64,000 nt of DNA from Lichenibacterium minor (GCF_004137685.1 NZ_QYBB01000016.1:1-64000), one strand, 5' to 3'. Positions 1 to 7,950 are shown, numbered from the stretch's first letter. The notes: generated from the letters alone by a model not told the origin. Program-made: numbers and translations.

Positions 1-627
1 ATCGACCTCATGGATGCACTCGGAATCGAACGCTTCGTCGTGGCGGGCCACGACTGGGGCTCCAACACCGCCGAGGCTCTCGCGGTCGGTTGGCCTGACC
101 GTGTGACGCGCATCGCCATGCTGTCGACGCCGTCGCGCCTCGGCGGCGCACCGACGCCGCCGTTCGCGCAGGCGCAGCGGCAATGGTATCACTGGTTCCA
201 GGCGACCCAAAGGGGAGCGGAGGCCGTGCGCCGCGACCCCAAGGGGTTCTCGCGCGTCATGTGGGACAACTGGAGCCCGCCCGGCTGGTACGACGCGGCG
301 ACGTTCGACGCCGTTGCGACGTCTTGGGACAACCCCGACTGGGCCGACGTCACGCTGCATTCTTATCGCGCACGATGGGACGAGGCCGCCCCAGACCCAC
401 GCTCGGCGGCGCTCGAAGGCCGGATCAAGGCGACGAAACAGCTTTCTCTACCGACTGTCTACGTCCAAGGCGCGGTGGACGGCGTCAACCCACCCGAGGC
501 CAGCCAGGAGGTGCCGTCGAAGTTCAACGGCCCGTTCGCGTTCAAGCTCCTCGACGGCGTCGGCCATTTCCCGACCCGCGAGGTGCCGGCGACGATAGCG
601 GCGATGCTGATCGAGCACTTCTCCTGA
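1..627 (+). CDS. alpha/beta hydrolase, epoxide hydrolase-like (5' partial)
   Basis: This is the C-terminal part of an alpha/beta-hydrolase; the frame is open to the window edge, so the N-terminus is missing. The motif GHDWG sits about 16 residues in. Its nucleophile-elbow residue is Asp instead of Ser, as in soluble epoxide hydrolases and haloalkane dehalogenases. A cap-like region with many Trp residues follows (WDNWSPPGWY, WDNPDWADV). Near the end a VDGVNPPEAS acid-loop candidate and GVGHFP supply the presumed catalytic Asp and His. Family knowledge predicts hydrolysis through an alkyl-enzyme ester; the substrate cannot be told from the sequence. The gene ends shortly before the mobile-element region and could be chromosomal core or the last gene before the island. 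Confidence 0.85.
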   Translation: MDLMDALGIERFVVAGHDWGSNTAEALAVGWPDRVTRIAMLSTPSRLGGAPTPPFAQAQRQWYHWFQATQRGAEAVRRDPKGFSRVMWDNWSPPGWYDAATFDAVATSWDNPDWADVTLHSYRARWDEAAPDPRSAALEGRIKATKQLSLPTVYVQGAVDGVNPPEASQEVPSKFNGPFAFKLLDGVGHFPTREVPATIAAMLIEHFS

Positions 628-1177
628 CCGTTGGGTCATGACGGCGCGATTTGGCGTTCCGGATCAGCGCCGCGGCATCTCCGGCCATGACCCGAGCCTC
701 TCCTTGAGAAGGACAGCCCGCGGGAGTGGGGGCAGAAAGCCGTCGTTCCAGTGCCGAGGTATCTTTTTCGAACCACAAATGGCAGCTTTGGACATGGATT
801 CATCCGTAACCAGCCGTTCCGCTTCCCACCCGTTGTCGCCGTTGGCGGCGCGCCGCGACGCTCACGATGACGCGCGCGCAATCCAGAGGTCAGCAGCAAA
901 TTCGGGCACTGTGCCGGTCTCCCGGATGGGTGCAGCGCTCCCAGACATGTCGCATGGGCCGTCCGACGCCGTGTCGCGTGTGCTGTCGCCCGCCGTCAAC
1001 GCTCGCTCGCTGGCGCTGGATGGCAATCGAAGCGGCCGACAGCAGGCGCGGCGGGACGGTGGCGGGCCTTTGAATGGCTGCGCTGGTCCAGACACGGCAC
1101 GTCCACTCGGAACGGGAATGGACCACGCCGTGCTGGGTTCATGCAGTGCCCTTCAGGATTAAGGCGCTCGCAGGTGG
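628..1177. other. gene-poor stretch, nothing recognisable
   Basis: About 550 bases between the hydrolase gene and the small minus-strand ORF. Frames are open in places (for example 638-1162 on the plus strand), but the translations are low-complexity Arg/Ser/Pro-rich strings with no domain-like pattern and no good ribosome binding site. I see no tRNA, terminator or intact IS end. It may be the decayed edge of the mobile-element region. Confidence 0.5.
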
Positions 1178-1405
1178 CTACATCTCAATCGGCTCTCCGC
1201 TTCGCACGCGCCGATCCAAGCGACCCACTTGAAGCGAGATCTCAGCCGAAGATTGCTGATCCCATGCTCGAAAGCCCATGGCAGACTCGACGATAATCTC
1301 CAGTGCGTGCTCTCGTGACAGAGTGGGTGAGAGCTCGTCGAGCAAACCGCTAATGGCACGACGTACGACCAAACGAGCCTCATGGCGTCGATCGCTGTAG
1401 ATCAT
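1178..1405 (-). CDS. small hypothetical protein of the mobile module
   Basis: A 75-residue ORF just downstream of the DUF927 gene and on the same strand. The translation looks protein-like: a basic N-terminus (MIYSDRRHEARLVVRR), a leucine-rich stretch predicted to be helical (AISGLLDELSPTLS) and a second helical stretch (HALEIIVESAMGF). The purine-rich AAGGGA lies directly against the ATG, too close to act as a normal Shine-Dalgarno. The reading frame upstream also looks coding (VATENIIKG) but is cut by a TAA ten codons before this ATG. The gene may therefore once have been longer. No family is recognised. Its job can only be guessed from its position at the end of the Rep-like/DUF927 module. 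Confidence 0.4.
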   Translation of the reverse strand: MIYSDRRHEARLVVRRAISGLLDELSPTLSREHALEIIVESAMGFRAWDQQSSAEISLQVGRLDRRVRSGEPIEM

Positions 1406-1478
1406 TCCCTTGATGATGTTTTCCGTGGCGACTTATCCCATTTCGTGTTCCTCTTTGTAAGAAGGCCAACGCTGCTGT

Positions 1479-3131
1479 TTACTGATATAGATTGTTATTG
1501 ACATCGATCCGAATGCGGTAGACCCGGTCCTTCGTATGAGATAACCGGACGCGCTCTTGCGTTTGCAGCCCCTCACGGGTCCACAGAAGCCCTGCACGCT
1601 TTAAGCGGTGCAGCAAACCTGCCGCCTCGGCTCCAAACTCCGTTGCCCAGCGAGCCTTGCGCACGAGCAGCCACGTCGCCCCGGCCTTTTCCGTGACGAA
1701 CCCCGGGGCGGCGTCGAGTTGGGCGCTCGTCAGCGAGGGATAGCGAGCCCGCCGCAGATCGTGCAGCGCCGCACGGTGCCGCTGGACGTAGGCGGCGACC
1801 CGCTCGGAGGCGAATTGGGGGCCGGCGGCGGGCACGGGAAACTGACAACGTCGAGCATAGACGGCCAGCACCGCCTGTTCCACCCCGTTAACGGGCAAAG
1901 CGCCCCACCGCTGCGCGAGGCGGCCCGCGGCTGCCACCAGAGCGAATTTGGCGAGCACACGGGCCTCGACTCCAGCCAGCGGCTCACCCTTGTGAGCCTG
2001 ACGGCGAAAGCGGGACATCCGCCGCTCCACCATCCGCAGCAGCGCTGCTCGCCCTCCGGGAGCGCCCAGGAGGTGCTCCAGCCGGCGCACAAACCGTCGC
2101 CCGGCCCAGCCGTGGTCACGGGCGGCGAGAGTGGCCAGGGCTGCCGCGGCGGCGGCCGCACTGTCCACACCCTCGGGGAGGTGGCTGAAGACCCCCAACC
2201 CCGCACCCGCGTCGGCCTGGACGGTGACAAGGCGGGCGGCAGTGGCAGCCGCCTCGTCGGGGGCGACTCCCACGAGCAGATCGGTAACGGCGGTGTTGGT
2301 GCTGCTGACGAAAACAAACCGATGCGGGAGCCCAGCGGCCTCACCCAGCCGCCGCTTGGGGCTGCCTTCAGCCAGGCGCATGATGGCGTTGCGGTAGTCG
2401 CGAGCCCCGTTGCGATCACCAGACGAGACGAAAAGCCCCACCTCATCGAGTAAGAGCGCGCCCCCGCAGCGGGCGGCGGCGTCTTCCAAGGCGTTGGCAG
2501 TGGTGAGCCAGGTACGCAAAGCCTCGGGCCCGCCATACACACTGGCCATCAAACGCAACAGGGTGGTCTTGCCGTTGCTGGACGGCCCGCAGATCTCGAA
2601 CCCGGGGTTTTCGACTGTTCCAGGGACAAGGGGCAGCAGCAGGCCTGCAAAGGCGCAGCTCAGGGCGAAAATGGGCAGGCTCTGCCCCTCGATCAACCCG
2701 CGCACCCCCAGTTCCCAATCAGCGAAACAGCCTGACAGAGGGGGGGCGGCGTCCAGCCCCGCACGAGCGTCGACGGCAGGATCACCACCAAGGCGAGGGG
2801 GAACGGTATCACCGGGCCAGAAGTAGCGACCACCGACCCAGCCATAGCGATCGACAGCGAGTAGGGGACGGGTGAAAGACGCTCGCTCAGCCTCGCGAAG
2901 GATGCTGGCTCGCGTGGCGGAGGTGATGACCGTCACACCTTGGTGGGTGAGATCACCAGCCCAGGCATAGCGAGTGTCGCCTAGATCTTGGAGGCGGACG
3001 TAGCCACGACAACTCTGGCCGTGAACGCCTACCCACCGCTCATTAAACTGGTCTGTGTAGCCACGCACTCGTAGTGTTAAGGGTGCTCCTGGTTGAGAAG
3101 ATACCGATGGCCCTGGAAGATGTTGCACCAT
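1479..3131 (-). CDS. DUF927-type P-loop ATPase/helicase-like protein
   Basis: A 550-residue protein resembling DUF927 proteins, primase/helicase-like ATPases found in phages, plasmids and integrative elements. A Walker A motif (GPSSNGKTTLL) lies about 185 residues from the start and is followed by a Walker B motif (ALLLDEVGLF). Further down, FVFVSSTNT resembles a sensor-1 motif. The C-terminal 150 residues (from about FASERVAAYV) look like a winged-helix-type module. The ATG at 3131 was chosen because GAGG lies six bases upstream; a TTG at 3191 would add 20 residues without a ribosome binding site. It follows the Rep-like gene (3371-4204) on the same strand with a 239-base spacer. Its likely role is ATP-driven DNA unwinding during replication or mobilisation of the element (inference). 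Confidence 0.7.
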   Translation of the reverse strand: MVQHLPGPSVSSQPGAPLTLRVRGYTDQFNERWVGVHGQSCRGYVRLQDLGDTRYAWAGDLTHQGVTVITSATRASILREAERASFTRPLLAVDRYGWVGGRYFWPGDTVPPRLGGDPAVDARAGLDAAPPLSGCFADWELGVRGLIEGQSLPIFALSCAFAGLLLPLVPGTVENPGFEICGPSSNGKTTLLRLMASVYGGPEALRTWLTTANALEDAAARCGGALLLDEVGLFVSSGDRNGARDYRNAIMRLAEGSPKRRLGEAAGLPHRFVFVSSTNTAVTDLLVGVAPDEAAATAARLVTVQADAGAGLGVFSHLPEGVDSAAAAAAALATLAARDHGWAGRRFVRRLEHLLGAPGGRAALLRMVERRMSRFRRQAHKGEPLAGVEARVLAKFALVAAAGRLAQRWGALPVNGVEQAVLAVYARRCQFPVPAAGPQFASERVAAYVQRHRAALHDLRRARYPSLTSAQLDAAPGFVTEKAGATWLLVRKARWATEFGAEAAGLLHRLKRAGLLWTREGLQTQERVRLSHTKDRVYRIRIDVNNNLYQ

Positions 3132-3336
3132 GATGAGCCTCGAAAGACCTTGTGGGGAACCCGGGAAGGGGCGGGAATAAGCAGGTAACAAAAACGTACA
3201 CGAGATCAGGGCACGATCCTAATCAGGAGCCGGGGTGATAAGCAGATATTCGCCCATCCTGCCCTAAACTGTCAGATGAAAATGAACAACACTCCATCTC
3301 TGCCACATGGTCTACCTACGAGAGGAGGAGGGAGAG

Positions 3337-3363
3337 CCGGGAAAACCGGGAATACCGGGATTC
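3337..3363. repeat. three 9-bp direct repeats (CCGGGAnnn)
   Basis: Three head-to-tail units read CCGGGAAAA, CCGGGAATA and CCGGGATTC with an exact 9-base period. They lie just past the stop codon of the Rep-like gene, in the spacer before the DUF927 gene. A fourth related CCGGGAA occurs near 3161. Short iterated sites beside a Rep-like gene can act as iterons or operators, but three copies are few and no AT-rich melting region is obvious beside them. Confidence 0.5.
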
Positions 3364-3370
3364 ATTCAGA

Positions 3371-4204
3371 TCACTCGCCCTGCGGGTATTCGCGTCTGGT
3401 CCTGACAATCGATTGTCCGCACCCCCTGCATCCGTAGAACAAGTTTAGAGTTTCCTGCGTTTGAGAGTCGAGCCAAACAAGGAACTCTGCCAATCGAACA
3501 CTCGGCAACCGGCGACGCTCAGCTGCCCGTCGCAACACGCCATCCCGATAATAGGAAGGCTTCGAAGGCCAAAACGACATGCCAAGATGGTAGGAGAGCT
3601 GGCGCTTCAGGTCTCGCAGTGGCTGTCTGAATATCGGTTTCTTGACGAAAGCGCACCGCATATCCTTCGGTCGACGGTATACCGGTAGCCTCCTCAGTCT
3701 TTCCACGACTGCGACGGTATCTCCTGCTGCGAGCATATGCACGTGTAGCTGATAGACGTCTCGTGTAGGATCGTACTCGCCATGCAGCCGAGCTATAATA
3801 ATGCCGGTGCAGCTTGAAAGGCCAACTCTGATGAGTTGTTGGCGAAGCCTCTCCAGGTAAGATGCTGCTTTTATCCCGCTTAGCTGCTGACCTGCAATTT
3901 CCCATCGCGCGTTTGGCACAATCGTGAAAAATGCTATTTGATCGTTCGGAAACACTGACAGAATTTCTCTCACGCTTTCGCCGAGCCTGATTTTCCAGCG
4001 TCTAGCGCATCGCGAAGAGGCGAGAGTCTCAAAGCCGATTTTTTTTCGCGTATTCTTTTCGATGCGTGAAGCCAACCTCGACATAGCCTTTGCTGCATCA
4101 GTCGAGGAGCTTTCGGGGAGGATCAGTTTTGCCTGCCTCCTGAGGATCGATACCCTGAGTTGATCCTCGAGTACGGCTGCAGAAATCGGCTCAAGCTTCC
4201 ACAT
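3371..4204 (-). CDS. HUH-type replication-initiator-like protein
   Basis: About 277 residues from the ATG at 4204; an alternative ATG at 4240 adds 12 residues but has no ribosome binding site. Three features are in the order expected of rolling-circle Rep proteins. The segment IAFFTIVPNARW resembles motif 1. YQLHVHMLAAGD contains His-Val-His flanked by hydrophobic residues, as in the metal-binding HUH motif 2. LKRQLSYHLGMSFW supplies a candidate catalytic Tyr about 65 residues later, without the usual Lys three positions on. A CxxC pair (GCRGCG) sits near the C-terminus. The start overlaps the end of the AlpA-like gene, suggesting translational coupling. Base composition is lower in GC than the flanking chromosome. 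The Rep assignment rests on motif reading only; a relaxase-like or plain DNA-binding role is possible. Confidence 0.5.
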   Translation of the reverse strand: MWKLEPISAAVLEDQLRVSILRRQAKLILPESSSTDAAKAMSRLASRIEKNTRKKIGFETLASSRCARRWKIRLGESVREILSVFPNDQIAFFTIVPNARWEIAGQQLSGIKAASYLERLRQQLIRVGLSSCTGIIIARLHGEYDPTRDVYQLHVHMLAAGDTVAVVERLRRLPVYRRPKDMRCAFVKKPIFRQPLRDLKRQLSYHLGMSFWPSKPSYYRDGVLRRAAERRRLPSVRLAEFLVWLDSQTQETLNLFYGCRGCGQSIVRTRREYPQGE

Positions 4205-4529
4205 CGAGATGATCGCTCCCGTGCTCAACCGATTGGACATAGGTGGTGGTGCTCAGAGCCGAGAGAGGGCAGCAGACTTCGTCACGCCGCTTAGCAGTTG
4301 CTGCGTTTGCTCCCGTTTCAGGAGCTGACATTCTACCGCCATTGATGACGTCCTGGATGTCTTCAGAGCGCCAGCATGTGATCCGTGAGCCGATCTTGAT
4401 TGGCTGAGGGAAGCGCCCTGCTTTGACGCCTGCCCACCATGTCGATTTGCTCACAGGAACAGGCCCACTCGGCCTAACAATCTGTGAGAGACGCATGAGC
4501 GCACCCTGCTTAAACCAGCTTTCAGCCAT
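4191..4529 (-). CDS. AlpA-family excisionase/transcriptional regulator
   Basis: A 112-residue protein whose first 60 residues match the AlpA pattern: MRLSQIV, then a PVSKSTWWAGVKAGRFPQP helix-turn-helix, then IGSRITCWRSEDI. AlpA proteins are MerR-like winged-helix DNA-binding proteins that control integrase expression or act as excisionases in prophages and genomic islands. The ATG at 4529 has GGAG six bases upstream. The C-terminal 50 residues are an unrecognised tail. It is the first gene of the minus-strand mobile module and overlaps the Rep-like gene. An IS630 element begins 75 bases upstream and may have displaced the module's own promoter or an upstream integrase. Confidence 0.75.
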   Translation of the reverse strand: MAESWFKQGALMRLSQIVRPSGPVPVSKSTWWAGVKAGRFPQPIKIGSRITCWRSEDIQDVINGGRMSAPETGANAATAKRRDEVCCPLSALSTTTYVQSVEHGSDHLDVEA

Positions 4530-4698
4530 CTCTCACTCCTACAGAAGATGTCGGACTGACCTACAGCGCAAAATCTGAGAAGGACTGAAAATCAAGTTTG
4601 GAAATGTGATACGAGATCCGGGACACTGATTCGCAGGGAGCGGACTCCCGTTGCGTCAAGATGCGCCTAGGCTAGAGGCTCTGCTGGAGGGCTGTGGC

Positions 4699-5271
4699 AT
4701 GGGGCGCGTCGCGGATCACCTAGACATCCCGGAACTGGAGCGACGTTTCAGGACCTGCCCCGATCCGGTCGAGGCCCGCCACGTGCAGGTGATCTGGCTG
4801 TTGGCGCAGGGCCATACGGTCGGAGCGACGTCGAAGGTGACGGCCTTCGGGGCGCGCTGGATCGAGCTGTTGCTGGCACGCTACAACGCGTCCGGGCCCG
4901 ACGCCCTGGCCAACGGGCGGCGGCGCAACGGCCTCAAGCCGAGCCTTCTGACCGCGGAGGTGCTGGAGGCGGTGCGACTGCGGCTGGCCGAGCCGCCGCC
5001 CGACGGCGGGCTGTGGTCGAGCCGCAAGGTGGCCGACGTGATGGCGGCGCATCTCGGCCTCGAGCGCGTCCTGCCCCAGCGCGGCTGGGAGGCGCTGAAG
5101 GCGCTCGGCTACACGCTGCAGCGGCCGCGGCCGAAGAACCCGAAGTCCGCCACGGCCGAAGAGGCCGCGGCGTTTAAAAAAAGCTGGCGGACGTCGTCGC
5201 CGAGGAGGCGGCTGCCCACCCCGGCACGCCAGTCGAGGTGTTCTGCACCGACGAGCACCGCCTCGGCCTGA
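4699..5271 (+). CDS. IS630 transposase, N-terminal frame
   Basis: The first frame of the IS630 transposase, about 190 residues from the ATG at 4699; a TTG at 4651 would extend it. It carries the DNA-binding half: EARHVQVIWLLAQGHT with a following helix-turn-helix (FGARWIELLLARY), and the typical Leu-Arg-rich linker that ends in LGYTLQRPRPKNP. Meaningful sequence stops at the TTTAAAAAAAG run (5173-5183); the residues after it are out of frame. A -1 shift there joins it exactly to the second frame (K-K-L-A-D-V-V-A-E-E). The transposase is made either by programmed -1 frameshifting or transcript slippage at A7, or it is dead by a one-base indel. Confidence 0.75.
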   Translation: MGRVADHLDIPELERRFRTCPDPVEARHVQVIWLLAQGHTVGATSKVTAFGARWIELLLARYNASGPDALANGRRRNGLKPSLLTAEVLEAVRLRLAEPPPDGGLWSSRKVADVMAAHLGLERVLPQRGWEALKALGYTLQRPRPKNPKSATAEEAAAFKKSWRTSSPRRRLPTPARQSRCSAPTSTASA

Positions 5272-5762
5272 AGCCGGTGCTGCGCTCGGTGTGGGCCCCC
5301 AAGGGGCAGCGTCCGACAGCCCTCGGCCACCACCGCTTCCACTGCCTCTATGTCACCGCCTTCGTGGGCCCGTCCACGGGGGAGACGGTGTGGTACCTGA
5401 CCGACACCGTGTCCAAACCGCTGTTCGCCGGCCTGCTCGCCGCTTTTGCCGAGGCGGTCGGAGCCGGTCCCAAGAAGCGCGTCGTGCTGCTGCTCGACAA
5501 TGCCGGCTGGCACACCCTGCCCAACCTCGCCGTGCCCGATGGGCTCAGGCTCGTCCACCTGCCGCCCTATAGCCCCGAACTGCAGCCCGCCGAGACGCTC
5601 TGGACGCTGGTGGACGAGCCCATCGTCAACACGTTCGTCCCCAACCTGGACAAGCTCATCGACACCATCACCGAGCGGTGCAGCAACCTCACCACCCGCC
5701 AACCCGAGATCAGCTCCCGCACCAACTTCGCTTGGTGGCCCAAAAATCAGGCCCCGGTCTAA
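5178..5762 (+). CDS. IS630 transposase, C-terminal DDE frame
   Basis: The second frame of the IS630 transposase, meaningful from the A7 run onwards. It holds the catalytic DDE triad: FCTDEHRLGL (first Asp), LLLDNAGWH (second Asp) and PYSPELQPAETLW (Glu). All are intact, so the catalytic core looks functional if the two frames are joined. The only start inside the frame is a GTG at 5238, which falls within the first catalytic motif and would remove essential sequence. Independent translation is therefore unlikely, and expression probably depends on a -1 shift at 5176-5182. Confidence 0.75.
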   Translation, partial: KKLADVVAEEAAAHPGTPVEVFCTDEHRLGLKPVLRSVWAPKGQRPTALGHHRFHCLYVTAFVGPSTGETVWYLTDTVSKPLFAGLLAAFAEAVGAGPKKRVVLLLDNAGWHTLPNLAVPDGLRLVHLPPYSPELQPAETLWTLVDEPIVNTFVPNLDKLIDTITERCSNLTTRQPEISSRTNFAWWPKNQAPV

Positions 5763-5799
5763 TCTCGGGGATCTGGTATGACATAAAAATGTCATCGTT

Positions 5800-6384
5800 C
5801 TACTCAACCTCATCCGCGGCTAGTTTCAACCAGTTCGCTACGACCTGAGGTGTTGGAAAGTTCTCTAGGCCTCTTTTCGTAGCAGCGTGGCAGATGTTGG
5901 CTGCGGCTGGACTGTAATTCCGCTTGAAATTGTACTTTTCAACTGCCATTATATAAATAAGATTAGATAGGGAATTTCTCGATTTAGCATTTTCATTGAA
6001 GGCTTTTTCCAGTTTGGAGTTCTTTTGCTTTCTCGATCTGTATAGCTTTTTATACTTTTCCGCTTTGGTTTTCCAATCAATGATGGGGCTACCGGCATAG
6101 ATTAACTCCTTGAGTGCTTCTGGAACTGGAAGACCGGCAGAGAGTGCCCATTCTACGCGTTCTTTGGGTGTATCCGGACTCTGGATTATTCCCATGCTAC
6201 GAGCTCTAAACATCAGTCTTCGGAGCCTAAAAAAAGGCTCGCTTTTGTTGAGCTCTTCCTTAGCATCAGGATCGAGGCCCAAAAGAAGAGCCGCAGTCTC
6301 ACTGATATTCCATCCCGGGATTTTAGCCCAATAGCTGAGCCAATTATCTGCTGCATTTCCTAAAAAATCGTAATTATCAGGCAT
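5800..6384 (-). CDS. AT-rich orphan protein of unknown function
   Basis: A 194-residue protein trapped between the IS630 element and an IS256 remnant. The start at 6384 is well supported: GGAG lies seven bases upstream. The N-terminal third contains WLSYWAKIPGWNISETAALLLGLDPD, a Trp-rich pattern of a kind I associate with island-borne hypothetical proteins, followed by a basic central stretch (KAEKYKKLYRSRKQKNSK, probably a coiled-coil helix). The C-terminal part (FPTPQVVANWLKLA) resembles a helix-turn-helix end. The gene is much richer in A+T than its neighbours and uses Asn/Lys/Ile freely, a sign of horizontal transfer. No function is assigned; DNA binding is a guess. Confidence 0.6.
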   Translation of the reverse strand: MPDNYDFLGNAADNWLSYWAKIPGWNISETAALLLGLDPDAKEELNKSEPFFRLRRLMFRARSMGIIQSPDTPKERVEWALSAGLPVPEALKELIYAGSPIIDWKTKAEKYKKLYRSRKQKNSKLEKAFNENAKSRNSLSNLIYIMAVEKYNFKRNYSPAAANICHAATKRGLENFPTPQVVANWLKLAADEVE

Positions 6385-6568
6385 GAATTTCTCCGATAGG
6401 CAAGTTTTTGAACTAGGAAGCGCAGTCAGTCCATTGTGTCTATCATTGCAAATCGCCAAGCGTTTTGTCATTCCTGAATATGGTGGGCCAAATATGCGGA
6501 GCTTGTTGCGCGCTTCATGTGTGATGGAGTGCCGATGAGCTATGATGGAAACTGGGTAACGGCTGTTA

Positions 6569-7796
6569 TCAGGCGGCGCGGTCTGCAAGGACATCGATGA
6601 CTTCAGTCCCATCCTTGAAGGTGACACCGGCGATGATCTTCGGCAACAGGGTTTCTCCTCTCAGCCTGCGCCAAGTCTTGTCGGCAGCCATGACGAGCTT
6701 GAATACTATCAGTCTGGCGGTGGTGGCGACAGGGCGCCCTTGGTGGGGACGGTCCGGTGTCGGACCGTGGCGGAGACGGACTCGATGGGGTTCGTGGTCC
6801 GCAGGTGATCCCAGTGCTCGGCGGAGAAGTCGAAGAAGGCCAGCAGGGCGTCACGGTTTCGGGTCAGGCACTCGGTCGCCTTGGGAGACTTCGCCCCGTA
6901 TTTCTCGACGAACACCGCAATCGCCGCCTCGGCCGCCGCTCGCGTCGGCGCCGCTGAAATCTCGCGGATGTCGGCCTTCCTGGCGCCCTGAACGGACTTC
7001 GGCACCTTGTTGAGCAGGTTTGCGGCCTTGTGCAGCCAGCACCGTTGGTGGCGGGTGGTGGGCAGGGCTTCGTCGAGCGCCTTCCAGAAGCCGAGCGCGC
7101 CGTCGCCCACCGCGATCTCGGGTGCGATGGCGAGGCCGCGACGCTTCACGTCGACCAGCAGCTCCCGCCGGCTCTGGGCGCTTTCCCGCACGCCGATCTG
7201 AAACCCGACCAGTTCCTTTCGGCCTTCCGGTGTGGCTCCGATGAGGACCAGCATGCACTCGGACTGCTCCTCCATCCTGGCCTGGAGGTAGACCCCATCT
7301 GCCCAGACGTAGACGTAACGCCGGGCCGACAGGTCCCGCTCCTGCCAGCGATTATGCTCGGCCTGCCAATCAGCCGTGAGGCGCCCGATGACCGAGGGCG
7401 ACAGGTTCGGAGCGTCCTTGCCCAGCAGCGCCGACAGAGCCTCCTGGAAGTCGCCCTCGAGATGCCGCGCAGGTACAGCGTCGGCAGCAGGGCGTCGAGG
7501 CTGAGCGTCCGCCGAGCCCACCGCGGCAGGATCGCCGAGGTGAACCGGATGCGCTTAGAGCCTTCGCCCGCCCCGCGATCCCGGACCTTCGGGCGAAACA
7601 CCGGGACGGCGCCGATCCCGGTCTGGACCTCGCGCTCGGGACCATGCCCGTGCCGGACAAGACGCACCCGACCATCGAGGAGCTTCAGATCCGCTCGCTC
7701 GGTCAGGAAGGCCTCGGCTTCAAGTTCCACAGCCTGACCCTAAAGCTGGCGGGCACCGGTCCGCAGCACCTCCGTCAGGGGATCGTCCACACCCAT
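6569..7796 (-). pseudogene. IS256-family (mutator type) transposase, decayed
   Basis: A full-length but broken IS256-type transposase. Reading begins at an ATG at 7796 (MGVDDPLTEVLRTGARQL) and meets an in-frame TAG at 7742-7740. It resumes as VELEAEAFLTE, then shifts frame near 7458 after TLYLRGIS. The central frame carries ADGVYLQARMEEQ, IAVGDGALGFWKAL and HQRCWLHKAANLLNKVPKS, typical of the family, and ends in NPIESVSATVRHRTVPTKGA. Near 6725 a second lesion shifts the frame again to VFKLVMAADKTWRRLRGE and TEVIDVLADRAA, with the stop at 6569. One nonsense codon and two frame changes make it a clear pseudogene. No terminal inverted repeats were identified with confidence. Confidence 0.85.
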
Positions 7797-7874
7797 CCTA
7801 CTCGATCCAGCCTCGTCCACCGGACACAGACCGGACACCGAAAAAAGCAAGGCCAGCTAAGTCGCTGAAAACGC

Positions 7875-7950
7875 TGGCGCGCCCACGGGGAATCGAACCC
7901 CGGTTTTCGCCGTGAGAGGGCGACGTCCTGGACCGCTAGACGATGGGCGC
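7875..7950 (-). tRNA. tRNA-Glu (anticodon CTC)
   Basis: Read on the minus strand, a complete cloverleaf is visible: acceptor stem GCGCCCA paired with TGGGCGC, a D-loop with TAGCGG, anticodon stem-loop TCGCC-CTCTCAC-GGCGA with anticodon CTC, and TPsiC arm CGGGGTTCGATTCCCCG. The discriminator base is G and CCA is encoded (positions 7877-7875). The IS256 remnant and the rest of the mobile region lie directly beyond its 3' end, the usual side for tRNA-targeted integration. Confidence 0.95.

Larger units (their letters stand above)
4605..5783. mobile_element. IS630-family insertion sequence
   Basis: An IS of about 1.18 kb bounded by imperfect 19-bp terminal inverted repeats: TGTGATACGAGATCCGGGA at 4605-4623, matched by TGTCATACCAGATCCCCGA read from the minus strand at 5783-5765 (15 of 19 identical). 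It encodes an IS630 transposase in two overlapping frames. IS630 elements usually duplicate a TA target; no clear TA duplication is visible at these ends, so the exact termini could be off by a few bases or the element may be old. Confidence 0.75.

Noticed and set aside
638-1162. 174-codon plus-strand frame near the left edge
   Set aside because: No domain pattern, no ribosome binding site and Ser/Arg-rich composition; treated as non-coding.
10-1405. attachment-site copy of the tRNA-Glu 3' end
   Set aside because: I looked for the GTTCGATTCCCCG arm or acceptor stem on the left side of the island and did not find it within the window.
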